The notes: a model not told the origin generated them from the sequence alone. DNA of 32,659 nucleotides from Bifidobacteriaceae bacterium (GCA_031257375.1 JAIROU010000146.1:1-32659); one strand, 5' to 3'; positions 10,210 to 20,015 are shown, numbered from the stretch's first letter. Numbers and translations are program-made.

Positions 10210-11901
10210 TCATCGCATGGCGATGAAACGGCTCCCGATCGTCGGCTCAACAGCCAGGCAGGCTGTGGCAAACTTTTTGGCGTTGGCGCAGATCCTGTGC
10301 CAAGGCATGTTCGTCGCCGGAAGGTAGTACAGCGATTTGGGGTGCGGGCCGTCGCCGACCGCCGGAGTCCACTCGAAATCGGTCACCATGATGTTGATCC
10401 GCTTGCGGCGGGTTTTCGAGGCGTTGATGTGCGTCCACACCTGGGCGAAATCGGTTCCGCCAGTCACCTTGGGCAGCTTGGAGATGGCCCGCCACATCTG
10501 CGCGGGGCGCATCTTCGAGGTTGGGACGCACGCCTCCTGCGAAAGCTGGCGGCTGAACGACGAGACGTACAAATCGACATCGAGCCGCTTGGCGATGGCG
10601 ATGACCGCTTGGACAGCCGCCCGGTAGTCGCCTTCAGACATCGAGCCCGAGGTGTCGATGTAGATGTGCAAGTCGGGCAGATAGTCAACCCGCTGGGTTT
10701 GGCCTGGGACGTTGTGGTTCAACGGGTCGCGGCGCGAAGCCCTGGTGAACGACGTGCGCCTGGTCTTGGTCAGATTGCGCGAGACCGCCACCGACTTGGC
10801 GTGGCCGATCAATGAGATCGCCGCCGCCACCATGTTGGCCTTGGACGGCGCCTGCTTGGCGAACTTGATTTTGGCGGCTTTCGCCACCCGGTCGCCGCGC
10901 AGGTGCAAAGATTGGACCGCCAAAATGCGCTGCTGGTCGCGCGCCTGGGCCACCAAGCCGCCGATGTCTTTGAACGACAGCACCGTCGGCTTGTTCAACA
11001 TATTGGCCAGCAAGCGCCAATCCTCGGCCACAGTCGCCGGGTCGGCGTGGACTGTGGTGTCCAGGCACAAAATCGTGACAACCGTCGGCGTGATCATCTG
11101 CCCCAACCGGGTCGGGATCACATGCGTCCCGCCGGCGCCGGTCAGCGCCTCGGTGGCGATGCGCGCGAAACCCAGCGGGGTCAGATCGTCGAACAGGTTG
11201 TTGCGCAGCGCCACCGCCTCGATGGTGGAGCGCGGGGCCAATTTGAGGCTGGCCAACGCCTCCAGCTTGTCGGCCACCTCGGCGTCCAGCCAAGGCATGG
11301 CGGCGATTTCGGCCCTGATCTTGTCCCGCACGCGGTCGAACGCCTCCCAGGTGTCCACTGTCACAACCAGCGTGTTGACACTGGAGGCGACCGTGAACGC
11401 CAATGCCGCCGACAGCTTGTCGACCCCCTCCCGCAAGTCGGCGGCACTGGTCGCGCCCAAAATCGACGCGGCCCCGTCGAACACGTCGGCCATGGTGTAG
11501 ATGACGCGCGAATCGGGCAGCCCCGACGGCAGCCCCCACCGCAGCCGGCCCGCCGCCTGAACGGCCGGCGCGGCGTCGAACTGGGACGAGGCGCCCGTGT
11601 CCAGCGGGCGGTAGTTGGCCAGCGTGGCGGCGCCCAGCTCCAACATGATCTCGTTCGGCTCCACATCGACCAGCCGGGCGCCGCGGGTCAAACCGAGCGC
11701 CCGACCGGCCAAGTCGGCGATCTGGTCGGCGTCCAAAACCTCGCCCGCGTCGGTTGAGATCGCCGCCGGGGCGCCGGGCGCGAGCGGCCTGGTGATCGGG
11801 GCGACCACCAGGTCGCGCAAACGCTGGTCGACATCCCAGTCCAAGGCCGCGTCAAACCCCAAGACCGGCAGCGGGCCGGGAAGCTGGTTGGACACTCGCA
11901 T
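10210..11901 (-). CDS. VWA-domain (CobT-like) protein
   Basis: 563 aa. MIDAS-type DLHIYIDTSGSMSEGDYRAAVQAVIAIAKRLDVDLYVSSFS near the C-terminus; adjacent to a MoxR-like gene. Confidence 0.8.
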   Translation of the reverse strand: MRVSNQLPGPLPVLGFDAALDWDVDQRLRDLVVAPITRPLAPGAPAAISTDAGEVLDADQIADLAGRALGLTRGARLVDVEPNEIMLELGAATLANYRPLDTGASSQFDAAPAVQAAGRLRWGLPSGLPDSRVIYTMADVFDGAASILGATSAADLREGVDKLSAALAFTVASSVNTLVVTVDTWEAFDRVRDKIRAEIAAMPWLDAEVADKLEALASLKLAPRSTIEAVALRNNLFDDLTPLGFARIATEALTGAGGTHVIPTRLGQMITPTVVTILCLDTTVHADPATVAEDWRLLANMLNKPTVLSFKDIGGLVAQARDQQRILAVQSLHLRGDRVAKAAKIKFAKQAPSKANMVAAAISLIGHAKSVAVSRNLTKTRRTSFTRASRRDPLNHNVPGQTQRVDYLPDLHIYIDTSGSMSEGDYRAAVQAVIAIAKRLDVDLYVSSFSRQLSQEACVPTSKMRPAQMWRAISKLPKVTGGTDFAQVWTHINASKTRRKRINIMVTDFEWTPAVGDGPHPKSLYYLPATNMPWHRICANAKKFATACLAVEPTIGSRFIAMR

Positions 11902-11917
11902 GATTGGCCACCGCCTC

Positions 11918-13120
11918 TCAGGTCAAAGTTTGGGCGACGTTGACAAACTGCGCCAACTGCTCGCTGGGGTGGGCCGCCAGCGCGCTCTCCACCGTCGCGA
12001 TGTGCTCGGGCAAGATTTGGCTGTTGGTCAGCGCGGAGATCATCTGCCGCAAATCGACTTCGACGCCGTTCGCCAGAATCGCGGTCACCAGCCGCGAATC
12101 GACATCGTTTCTGGTCATGGCGAAAGCCAGCACCTGGCCGCGCTCGGCGGAAGACAAGCTCCCAAGCAGCTTTTCGCGGGCGGTGTTGGTGGCGGCGGCC
12201 ATGATGTCGTCCCAAGTGTCCGGCTGCGGGATGATCGGGGTGGTCGGCGCGCCGGCCGTCCCGGCGGCCTTGTTCATCTGCGCGATGATGTCCTCGTAGA
12301 CGGCGGTGGCGAACTCGGTCTTGCCCAAGTGCCCTTGGACTGCGGCGCCCAGCACCGTGACATCGCCCGAGGCGACCGTGGTCGCCATGGCGGTGAGCGC
12401 GCCAGCCTTGCTGGCGGCTTGCAGCCAGCGGTTGAAAGCGTCGATGGTGCGGGGCGTGGTGATCTGGCGGACAGTGTGAACTTGGTCGCCCACGTAATCC
12501 GAGTCGTCGAATTCGATCTCGGGCGCCTCGAACACATGGTCCGCCTGGGTGCGCAAAGCCTTGGCGATCGACGGGTGCAGCCCCGCGTCGCAAGCGTCCA
12601 AATAGGATTTCAGCACAGCGGCGTCCGCCTCCACATGGTAAATGCTGAAACGCGACACGGAGGCGTCGTCGAACGCCGCCACATTGCCGGAGTCGTTGCC
12701 CGCCACGATCAGCCGCAAGTTGTCGGGCAGCTTCTTGGTGCCGATGCGGCGCAACAGCACCAGCGACAGCAAAGCCGACTGCACGTCGCCGGGGCAGCGG
12801 GTGATCTCGTCCAAAAACAAGATCGGCCGCTCGTCCGGGTGGTCGGCGGCGTAATCAGCCGCCGTGGCGATATCCACGTGCGGGTAGAAGACCTGCGTGT
12901 AATCGGCGCCGCCGGCCACCGACACCAAACGGGCGCCAGTCAGATCCTCTTTGACGGCCAGCAGGTTCGCGGCCAAGGTGAAGGCGCGGGTCCCCAGTTC
13001 GGCCGCCAACGCCTCGATGAAAGACGACTTGCCGACACCGGGCGGGCCGATCAACGCGGGAACCGCGCCGGTGGCGAGATCAAGGGTTAGAACATCTTTG
13101 AGATGCTGGTCGAAAAACAT
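11918..13120 (-). CDS. MoxR-like AAA+ ATPase
   Basis: ALIGPPGVGKSSFIEALAAEL, RPILFLDEITRCPGDVQSALLSLV. Preferred start MFFDQHLKDVLTL at 13120, with GGAGG upstream; the track start at 13186 looks over-extended. Confidence 0.88.
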   Translation of the reverse strand: MFFDQHLKDVLTLDLATGAVPALIGPPGVGKSSFIEALAAELGTRAFTLAANLLAVKEDLTGARLVSVAGGADYTQVFYPHVDIATAADYAADHPDERPILFLDEITRCPGDVQSALLSLVLLRRIGTKKLPDNLRLIVAGNDSGNVAAFDDASVSRFSIYHVEADAAVLKSYLDACDAGLHPSIAKALRTQADHVFEAPEIEFDDSDYVGDQVHTVRQITTPRTIDAFNRWLQAASKAGALTAMATTVASGDVTVLGAAVQGHLGKTEFATAVYEDIIAQMNKAAGTAGAPTTPIIPQPDTWDDIMAAATNTAREKLLGSLSSAERGQVLAFAMTRNDVDSRLVTAILANGVEVDLRQMISALTNSQILPEHIATVESALAAHPSEQLAQFVNVAQTLT

Positions 13121-13219
13121 GGATGGGTGCCTCCGCAAAAGGTCGGGGATGTGGATAGGGGGTCGACCTGGGCCGCCACCCGCCAAGGACGGCGGACGGC
13201 GGCCCAGGTCGCGCCGCGC

Positions 13220-13900
13220 TCAGTCCCAGCCGCTGGAGGCGGCCGTCGCCGGGGCGGTCGGGGCGGCCGGGGTTGCGCCGTCGCCCCACGGGTCGCCCAG
13301 CGCGGACGGGGCCGGCTCGGGGGCGGGCTCGGCCGGAGCCGGCTCGACAACCGTCAAGCCCAGCCCGCGCAGAGTCTCGACCGCCGACCCGATGGTTTGC
13401 GGCTCGAAGAACTTGGCCTGGTCCATGACCAGAACCGCGTCCAGGCCGACGCCGTTCGACTGGTTCTTCTCCGAGTAGAAGACTGTGAACACCAGTCGCA
13501 CCCGCAGGCCGGAGTCCAGCTCCCGGTCGTCCTCGATGGGCGCGAACTGCGAGTGGCCCAAGAACTGGTAGCGGCTGGGCGGGAAGTTGGCCACGGCGTC
13601 GAAGCTGAAACCGGTGCGCCCGGCGTTCTTGCCCGTCTTGTGGGCGAAAAAGCGCTCGGCGATGTACTGCTCTTCCAGCGAGGGGACCGCGCCGAGTTGG
13701 ACGACCTTCGGGTCCAGCACCGAAATCGTGTAGTACGGCTCGGTGGTGGGGTAGCGCTGCCCCGCCTGGCGGTTGGAGGCGACCCGCTTGGCGAGGTCCT
13801 CGCCCTCGTAACGGGTGACCAGGCGCGAGAACGCCAAGACGCCTTCGACCACCATGGTGGCCTTTGGCGTCAACTGGTCCGATTTGAATTGATGTGCCAT
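13220..13900 (-). CDS. Hypothetical protein, possibly ssDNA-binding-like
   Basis: 226 aa. Globular N-terminal part, then an Ala/Pro-rich linker and acidic/aromatic tail (...DPWGDGATPAAPTAPATAASSGWD), an SSB-like organisation; context of replication/repair genes. Confidence 0.6.
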   Translation of the reverse strand: MAHQFKSDQLTPKATMVVEGVLAFSRLVTRYEGEDLAKRVASNRQAGQRYPTTEPYYTISVLDPKVVQLGAVPSLEEQYIAERFFAHKTGKNAGRTGFSFDAVANFPPSRYQFLGHSQFAPIEDDRELDSGLRVRLVFTVFYSEKNQSNGVGLDAVLVMDQAKFFEPQTIGSAVETLRGLGLTVVEPAPAEPAPEPAPSALGDPWGDGATPAAPTAPATAASSGWD

Positions 13901-13959
13901 AGTGCTATGGGCCTTTCTGTGGGAGTTCCCACCTCAATGAAGAAAAGATCAAACCCAGG

Positions 13960-14739
13960 ATGAGCAGACCTTGTGTGTACAACGAGTTCGACTCGTTGAT
14001 CGCGCGCCCGGTGTTCACCGCCGAGCATCTGGGGATCAGCGCCCCGGCGGTGTTCGACCCGACATGCCCGATGTGCCGCGCGGCGTCCCCCGGCACGGCG
14101 AGGCCGGCGGGGTCGAAGGCGCAGCAAGCCGTCCACCGGCTGGCCGACATCAAGCTGATGGCGGCCACCATCGAGGCGGCGACCGACCAAGGCTCCCCGA
14201 TGGCCCGCGATTTCGCCGAAGAGCGCCTTTGGGCGCACACCCAGGCCCTCAAACACGAGCCGGAGTTGGCGCCGCTGGGCGAGCTTCTGCTGGCGTTGAC
14301 CACCAGCCCGGATGGTGAAACCCACCTCTACCAGTCCAGGTCGGGCCAAGCCCGCTGGGCTTTGACACGGGTGGCGGACATGCTCCAAGAGCGCCGCCAC
14401 GCCAGGCACGCGCCCCACGGCGGCTTCGACCCGACGGCGGGCGACGGGCGTTGGCTCGCCGCCTACCGCCACATCGTGGCCACCGGCCTGTGGGCCGGAC
14501 CCAGCCGCCGCCGGATCGCCCAGGCGCTGGCCGAGGCCGACCACCGCCCCCGACCGCCAGACCACACGGCCGCCGAGCTGGCCTGCTACGCCACACAGCC
14601 GGTTTGGGCTGTGGACGCCACCTCGCGCGGGGTGGTGGAGGCCGCCAACAACATGATGCGAAGCATCGTCCAGATGGTTGTCACCAGGGCCTGCGTCTTT
14701 AGCGACGGCGCTTGTTGGAGGCGCCCGCCACAGAGTTGA
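13960..14739 (+). CDS. Hypothetical protein with CPMC motif
   Basis: 259 aa ORF (MSRPCVYNEFDSLIARPVFTAEHLG...FDPTCPMCRAA) divergent from the 13900 gene and overlapping the 3' end of the SNF2-like gene tail to tail. Confidence 0.55.
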   Translation: MSRPCVYNEFDSLIARPVFTAEHLGISAPAVFDPTCPMCRAASPGTARPAGSKAQQAVHRLADIKLMAATIEAATDQGSPMARDFAEERLWAHTQALKHEPELAPLGELLLALTTSPDGETHLYQSRSGQARWALTRVADMLQERRHARHAPHGGFDPTAGDGRWLAAYRHIVATGLWAGPSRRRIAQALAEADHRPRPPDHTAAELACYATQPVWAVDATSRGVVEAANNMMRSIVQMVVTRACVFSDGACWRRPPQS

Positions 14740-16219
14740 TCTGCGCCTGGGTGTAGGCGACGGCCGCCGCCAGCAACTCGCCTTGCGAGGCGAGCTTGGT
14801 TTTCAACCGCGGATGCAACGCCATGTCGATCGTGTCCTGGCAGACCAGCAACGTGATCTCAACCTGGCCCGGCTGGCCCAACCGGGCCAGGCGGCCATTG
14901 GTTTGCGAAAAATGCTCAGAGCTGTCCGGCAAAGTGAACCACACCAGGTGGCGGCCGCCTTGCTGAAGGTTGAGGCCGCGGCCCGACGAGGCCGGTTGGA
15001 CCAGCATGACCGGTATCGACCTGGCGTTCCAGCGGTCCACCATGGCGGGCGAGCCGTCGAACACCTCGGCCCGAATGCCCGCGCCAGCCAGCCGCTCGGG
15101 TATCCGGGCCGAATCCGACCGGAACCGGTAAGCCACCAGCACCGGGGTGTCGGCCTGCTTGACGATCTCGGCCAGAGCCTCGATTTTGGCGTCGTGGACC
15201 GAGATGTAGTCCCGCTCCCGGCTCGACGGGTCAGACCCGATCGGATAACAGGTGCCGGACGCCAGTTGCAGCAGCCGGGCGCGCAAGATGGCGGCGTTGT
15301 CCGCCGTGATCACCTCCCCGGCCAGCTCGACGACCAGGTCGCGCTTCAACTTCTCGTAAAAGCCTCGGGCCGCCGGCGGGATCGACACAAACCGGCGGCG
15401 GACGACCGGCGGCTTGGCGCTCACAGGGACATCCACCGACATCGCCAGATGGGCGCAAGCCCGGTGGATTTGCCCGAGCGCCCCAGGGACCGGCTCCCAT
15501 TTGACCGGCCGCCTGCCGCCATGGCCGTCGGGGATGGTTTGGGCGACATAGAAAAACCGGTCGCGGAAAGCGGTGAACCGCCTCCCCAGCGCGGCCCCGC
15601 CGTCAAGCAGGAACACCTGGCTCCACAAGTCGGCGATGTTTTGCGGCGTTGGGCTGCCGGTCAATTGGATCATGCGGCTGATCTGGTCGCGCACCTTGAA
15701 CAAGGCTTTGACGCGCTCGGCGCGGGGGTTTTTGAAATCCTGCGCCTCATCGACCACCACCGTCGGAAACGGCCAAGGCGACGACCGCTTGGCCTGCTGC
15801 CAACGCCCCACCAGCGCCACCACCTGATCGCGGGACGCCAGCCAAACGGCGGGCGGCGTCGACGGGTCGAACGCGGCGTCAAACTCGGCGTCGCGGGCCT
15901 GGGGCGCCAAACGCTTGCCAAAACGCTTCGAGGCCGGGTCCAGCACTGTGACAAACGAGCGCAGGTTGGCCGTGATGCCCCATTTCGCCAATTCGGACGG
16001 CCACGAGTTGGCCGACACCTGCAAAGGCGCGATGATCAACGTGTGCCCCGGCGGCCGGAGAAGTTTCAACGCCGCCAAAGCGACGCGCGTCTTGGCGCCG
16101 CCGATAGCCACCCAGATCGCAGCTTTCGGATGGGTCAAAATGAAATCCAAGGCTTGGACCTGGTGGTCGAGCATCCCCGCCGTCAACTTGTCGCGCACGG
16201 CGGGGACACCCCCTCTCAC
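14699..16219 (-). CDS. SNF2/SF2-like helicase (phage type)
   Basis: IWVAIGGAKTRVALAALKLL (Walker A-like), TLIIAPLQVSANSWPSEL, TVVVDEAQDFKNP, MIQLTGSPTPQNIADLWSQVFLLD, C-terminal MLVQPASSGRGLNLQQGG...SQTNGRLARLGQPG. Probable GTG start at 16219 overlapping the upstream stop (GTGA); ORF extends to 16234. Confidence 0.87.
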   Translation of the reverse strand: MRGGVPAVRDKLTAGMLDHQVQALDFILTHPKAAIWVAIGGAKTRVALAALKLLRPPGHTLIIAPLQVSANSWPSELAKWGITANLRSFVTVLDPASKRFGKRLAPQARDAEFDAAFDPSTPPAVWLASRDQVVALVGRWQQAKRSSPWPFPTVVVDEAQDFKNPRAERVKALFKVRDQISRMIQLTGSPTPQNIADLWSQVFLLDGGAALGRRFTAFRDRFFYVAQTIPDGHGGRRPVKWEPVPGALGQIHRACAHLAMSVDVPVSAKPPVVRRRFVSIPPAARGFYEKLKRDLVVELAGEVITADNAAILRARLLQLASGTCYPIGSDPSSRERDYISVHDAKIEALAEIVKQADTPVLVAYRFRSDSARIPERLAGAGIRAEVFDGSPAMVDRWNARSIPVMLVQPASSGRGLNLQQGGRHLVWFTLPDSSEHFSQTNGRLARLGQPGQVEITLLVCQDTIDMALHPRLKTKLASQGELLAAAVAYTQAQINSVAGASNKRRR

Positions 16220-16590
16220 CCCAGTTGGGGGCACGTCACATCCATCACACCCATCGTGTAGGCGATGGCGGTCTGCACCAGTTCGGCGTTGCGCGGGTTC
16301 AAGCCAGTCAAATCGGCCAGCGATATCGGGCGGTTCGCGTCCAGCAGCGACGCCGCCACGCTGACGATCTTCTGCTTCTCGGCGGGGAAAAACCTGATCG
16401 GCCCCAACAGCTTGGACACGTCGATATCCACCCGCGGCTCAGGCGGTTGGCCGTCAACTTGAATCCAAGGGGCGTCCGGGTAGATCACCTCTTTGCCCAA
16501 CGCGGAGATCAGCAGGTTGTACGCCGCGTGCTCGGCCTGATTGTGGTGCTTGGACCACAGCAGCAAGGATTCCAACTCCACCTGTCTCAC
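16216..16590 (-). CDS. Hypothetical protein
   Basis: Start inferred at GTG 16590 (VRQVELESLLLWSKHHNQAEHAAYNLL...), overlapping the upstream gene's TGA at 16587-16589 (GTGA); ORF in track extends to 17010 in antisense-like sequence. Confidence 0.65.
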   Translation of the reverse strand: MRQVELESLLLWSKHHNQAEHAAYNLLISALGKEVIYPDAPWIQVDGQPPEPRVDIDVSKLLGPIRFFPAEKQKIVSVAASLLDANRPISLADLTGLNPRNAELVQTAIAYTMGVMDVTCPQLG

Positions 16591-18050
16591 GTGCCCGCCC
16601 CCAAAGCGTCGAGCGGCGACACGTCCAATTCGATGGCCACGGCCTTGATCTGGTCGACCATCTCCAACACCGACTGGGCGATGAACACTTGCCTCACCCA
16701 TGGCGGCAGCACTTGGAAAAGCTCGCCATCCACCAGTTCGGCCAAAGGCCGGGTGGCGACAAAAGCCGGATCGCTGTCGATCACCGCCAAGACGACCGGC
16801 GAAACTGGCGGGGGCTTGACCCAAGGGCCTTCCTTGAGCTTGACAGCCACCTGGTAGTCGGACGCGGTGACGCGCTTGACCAGCGAGCCCGCGACAGCCG
16901 TCTTGACGCCTGGAAGCCTGCCCGCCAAAGCGGCTCGACGCATCTCGTCGATCACCCGCCCCACCTCGGGGCCGATCATGGCGGACGAGGGGTCCGGGCC
17001 AACCACGCAATGCTCGATCGCCCAGGCCGCCAGCGGGTTTTGCGCCGCCCGGCGGATCACCTCTTGAGACGAGTCGGGCTCAGAGCCGTCAGGCGCGGAG
17101 GCGACAGGCTCGGGCAGGTCTGAGATCGCCGGGGCGGCGGGCGCCTCAACTTGGCCGCGAGCCGGGATGATCAAATCCAGGCCTGGGGCGGTCGGGGCCG
17201 GAACAGGCGCGGCCGGCGGGGCCGCTTGGGCGGTCGGCGCGGCCGGCTGTGCTTGCCGGACTGCGGCAACCGTGTCAAGCTCGGCGGTGTCGCCGGCCTC
17301 CCACGGGGCCGGGCCGTCCAGGCCGGGGCCAAACGGGTGGGGCGCCGCGGGCTCTTGAACCTCTTGAACCGCCGGCTCTTGAAGTTGCGCGGGTTCGGCG
17401 GGCTCGGGCTCTTGAGGCTGCGCGGGTTCGACGGGCTCTTGAACCTCTTGAACCGCGGTTTGATTCAGCTTTTGCCTCAAACCGGTGGAAACCTGTTCCG
17501 CCATCGTGGCCGAAATGAACTCCGAGCCGCGCACCGGCGGGTTTTTCAGCGCCAAAGCGATGTTGCCGACAGCGGACTTGGGGTCGAGGGCGGCCACCAG
17601 ACGCTTGTCATCGGCGTAAAACGCCCCGCCGCAGTCTTCGACAGCCAGAATGAACGGCTCGTACTCGGCGGGCGCCCAAAAGCGCCGTTTCGCCGACGGG
17701 TCGACGAACAGCGACACATGTTGGCCGTCCTCCAGCAGGCCGCTCAAGCCCGTGAAAACGACCCGGCTCATCGCCGGGTTGATTTCCATCAGACCTTTAA
17801 CCCGCTCGGTCTTGACGTGCGGGCGGGCGCCGACCGGTTTCACCTTCAACGCCGAGACCGTGTAGATCCTGTCCCCATCCATTGACATCAGCGATTTGAC
17901 GGCGGCCGACGTGGTGAGCAACTGCCAAAAGCTGATGTCCGCGCGCACGGCGATGTGGCGATTCGTGATGATGTCCCCCACACACATCAGAACCATGTCA
18001 ACGCGCTTGGTCGAATTGGGGAACAATTCGACGAGAGTCTTTTTATTCAC
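16587..18050 (-). CDS. Hypothetical protein with low-complexity Q/E/P/A linker
   Basis: About 487 aa. Start likely GTG 18050 (VNKKTLVELFPNSTKRVDMV) after GGAGG; ORF opens to 18065. Central linker QEVQEPVEPAQPQEPEPAEPAQLQEPAVQEVQEP. Confidence 0.7.
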   Translation of the reverse strand: MNKKTLVELFPNSTKRVDMVLMCVGDIITNRHIAVRADISFWQLLTTSAAVKSLMSMDGDRIYTVSALKVKPVGARPHVKTERVKGLMEINPAMSRVVFTGLSGLLEDGQHVSLFVDPSAKRRFWAPAEYEPFILAVEDCGGAFYADDKRLVAALDPKSAVGNIALALKNPPVRGSEFISATMAEQVSTGLRQKLNQTAVQEVQEPVEPAQPQEPEPAEPAQLQEPAVQEVQEPAAPHPFGPGLDGPAPWEAGDTAELDTVAAVRQAQPAAPTAQAAPPAAPVPAPTAPGLDLIIPARGQVEAPAAPAISDLPEPVASAPDGSEPDSSQEVIRRAAQNPLAAWAIEHCVVGPDPSSAMIGPEVGRVIDEMRRAALAGRLPGVKTAVAGSLVKRVTASDYQVAVKLKEGPWVKPPPVSPVVLAVIDSDPAFVATRPLAELVDGELFQVLPPWVRQVFIAQSVLEMVDQIKAVAIELDVSPLDALGAGT

Positions 18051-18366
18051 TGGGTTTTCCTCCACTCATTCCACCTGTGCGCGCGTCAGCGCACAGTTTT
18101 TCAACAAAAACATCGACACTGCTTCGAGAATCCAAAACCAAGGCCTCGCCGCCCGCTTTGACAATCTGCTCCAACCGGACACGTTGAAGTTTGGCGAGTT
18201 TGCGGCCCGCGGCTTTCGTCTCGACGAAAACTGTGCGGCCATTCAACACGACCACCCGGTCGGGCACGCCGCTGGTGGCCGGGGATGAAAACTTCCAGCA
18301 AAGACCGCCAGCGGCCCTCACTTGGCGCACCAAGTATCCTTCGACACGAGACTCAGGCTTGCCCAT
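18043..18366 (-). CDS. VRR-NUC domain nuclease
   Basis: 107 aa. ESRVEGYLVRQVRAAGGLCWKFSSPATSGVPDRVVVLNGRTVFVETKAAGRKLAKLQ: typical E..., GVPDRVV, FVEtKA VRR-NUC core. Confidence 0.9.
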   Translation of the reverse strand: MGKPESRVEGYLVRQVRAAGGLCWKFSSPATSGVPDRVVVLNGRTVFVETKAAGRKLAKLQRVRLEQIVKAGGEALVLDSRSSVDVFVEKLCADARTGGMSGGKPSE

Positions 18367-18760
18367 GGGTTCCCCCGTCAGAGTCTTGCAGCGGCCATAT
18401 CGGCATTATCTGGATGAAAAACAAGTTGTCGTCATCGCCATCGACGCTCAAGGAATATGGTTCTTCGATAAACCCAAACGGGTCGATCAGTTTCTCGTCG
18501 TTCAACTGCCCGACGACAAACCCGATGGCCTCATCGGCGAAAACCTCGCCGGCCCCGGTCAAATCTTCGACCGCTGACCGCGCTGATTGCAAATCATCGC
18601 ACAACACGCAGACCAGCGCGCCATCGTCTGCCCGGTTGCCGACCACGAGCAATGCGACCTCGGCGTCGAACCAGCCCGGCTCGTCGTTTCGGCGGCGCTG
18701 GAAGCTGACATTCGTGATAGTGGTTTTCGGGCCGCCGTCTTGTCTCCACGTCAAGCGCAT
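18353..18760 (-). CDS. Hypothetical protein
   Basis: Start MRLTWRQDGG at 18760 preceded by GGGAGG; ends in acidic ...GDDDNLFFIQIMPIWPLQDSDGG. Confidence 0.6.
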   Translation of the reverse strand: MRLTWRQDGGPKTTITNVSFQRRRNDEPGWFDAEVALLVVGNRADDGALVCVLCDDLQSARSAVEDLTGAGEVFADEAIGFVVGQLNDEKLIDPFGFIEEPYSLSVDGDDDNLFFIQIMPIWPLQDSDGGTHGQA

Positions 18761-18761
18761 T

Positions 18762-19145
18762 TCAACGTCCTCCCAAACCTTCTTCGCAGGCGCCCGCGAA
18801 AAGAACGTGGCAATCCCGGCACACATAGTCCTCGTCCAGCATGAACGACGACTTGCAGAACACGCAGCTCACAAGCGCCCCCCGCGACGCATCGCCCATG
18901 GCGGTCAACTTGGCGGCGGCAGTCAGGTGGCAGACGCTCAACCTGGGCCTGGCGGGCCGCGCATCGCAGACGAAGCCGTCCGCGGGCAGCCACCGGCCAG
19001 CTCTGGGCGCCGACTTGGCCCGGTTCGCATCACCGCTCACAGCAAGTAGAACGAACGGGCCGTTGGCAAGTTTTCGACGCCTGACCCCACCCCAGGCGGG
19101 GGCGCTTGCGCACCAGGCGCCAGCTCGCGGCCGGGCCGCGGTCAA
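18762..19145 (-). CDS. Small zinc-ribbon-like protein (start uncertain)
   Basis: C-terminal CVFCKSSFMLDEDYVCRDCHVLFAGAC; start could be TTG 19145 (overlapping the upstream stop) or internal ATG 18899. Confidence 0.5.
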   Translation of the reverse strand: MTAARPRAGAWCASAPAWGGVRRRKLANGPFVLLAVSGDANRAKSAPRAGRWLPADGFVCDARPARPRLSVCHLTAAAKLTAMGDASRGALVSCVFCKSSFMLDEDYVCRDCHVLFAGACEEGLGGR

Positions 19146-19354
19146 CGGGGAATCCTCTCACCGGGCGGCCCAACGGCCGCGAGCGGCGCGAGAACGATCA
19201 ACGCCAAAAGCCCGACCATCGTCACGCCATCCACCGGGTGGGATGGTCTCAGACAGACATCCAAAAGCAGGCCGACCAAGACGGCGAGCAAGAGGATCAA
19301 AGAAACCCATTGGCGGCGGCACGGATAGCTCCGCGTCTCAGCGAACACGGTCAC
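19142..19354 (-). CDS. Small membrane protein
   Basis: Start GTG 19354 in GTGA overlap with the upstream stop; two hydrophobic segments (WVSLILLLAVLVGLLLDVCL; MVGLLALIVLAPLAAV). Confidence 0.5.
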   Translation of the reverse strand: MTVFAETRSYPCRRQWVSLILLLAVLVGLLLDVCLRPSHPVDGVTMVGLLALIVLAPLAAVGPPGERIPR

Positions 19355-19914
19355 GAAAGCTCGTTCGCGATGTGGAGCAATCGACGCGCGATAGCCACCA
19401 CACCGTCCCAACCGGCCGCATTAAAGTCGGTGGTCAAATCTTTGACCTGGTGCCACGACCCGACCGACATATTGCGCGCGCGGTCGAAAACTTCGACCAG
19501 GGCGTAAACAGGGCGGTCGTCGTCCGGAGTGACATCCAAATCGAACGTGAGACCAGCCATGTTCAGCGCGTGAGCCACCTCTCGGACGCACCGGTCAAAC
19601 TCGCGGTCCCAAACCAAAGGCTCGCTCTGCTCGTCCAGCGAGTCGGGGTCCAACATCTCAAACGACGCCTCGTCAGATTCGATCGCGGCAAACAATTTGC
19701 GGCGGATTTCGGTGTCAGACACAACGGCCGGCGTTATCACTTCCTCCACCGACACAACCCGCCACGAGTCGGCGTCTGGAAACATCGAAATGTCGCAAGC
19801 CTCGGCCAGCGAGTCGGCTTGAACTACTTGTGTTTTGCGAAAAACACCTTTCATGCCGCGCGGCGCGCGCGGTTCGCCGCCGGTCTTTTCCAAGACCACA
19901 CGGTATCCGAACAT
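19351..19914 (-). CDS. Hypothetical protein
   Basis: MFGYRVVLEKTGGEPRAPRGMKGVFRKTQ..., start at 19914 after AGAAAGG. Confidence 0.65.
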   Translation of the reverse strand: MFGYRVVLEKTGGEPRAPRGMKGVFRKTQVVQADSLAEACDISMFPDADSWRVVSVEEVITPAVVSDTEIRRKLFAAIESDEASFEMLDPDSLDEQSEPLVWDREFDRCVREVAHALNMAGLTFDLDVTPDDDRPVYALVEVFDRARNMSVGSWHQVKDLTTDFNAAGWDGVVAIARRLLHIANELS

Positions 19915-20015
19915 AAAGATCAACCTTTCTCTCAGTTGACAGTCAAAATCATCTGGGCCAGATCGCCCAGATAACGAACAGCTTTGCTGCGAAACTTCGC
20001 CGAGTCGGGCCGGCA

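Noticed and set aside
6104-16261. Long + strand ORFs such as 6104..7309, 9061..10815, 11615..13090 and 14678..16261
   Set aside because: Antisense to well-supported helicase, Clp, VWA, MoxR and SNF2 genes; low-complexity composition and no recognisable motifs.
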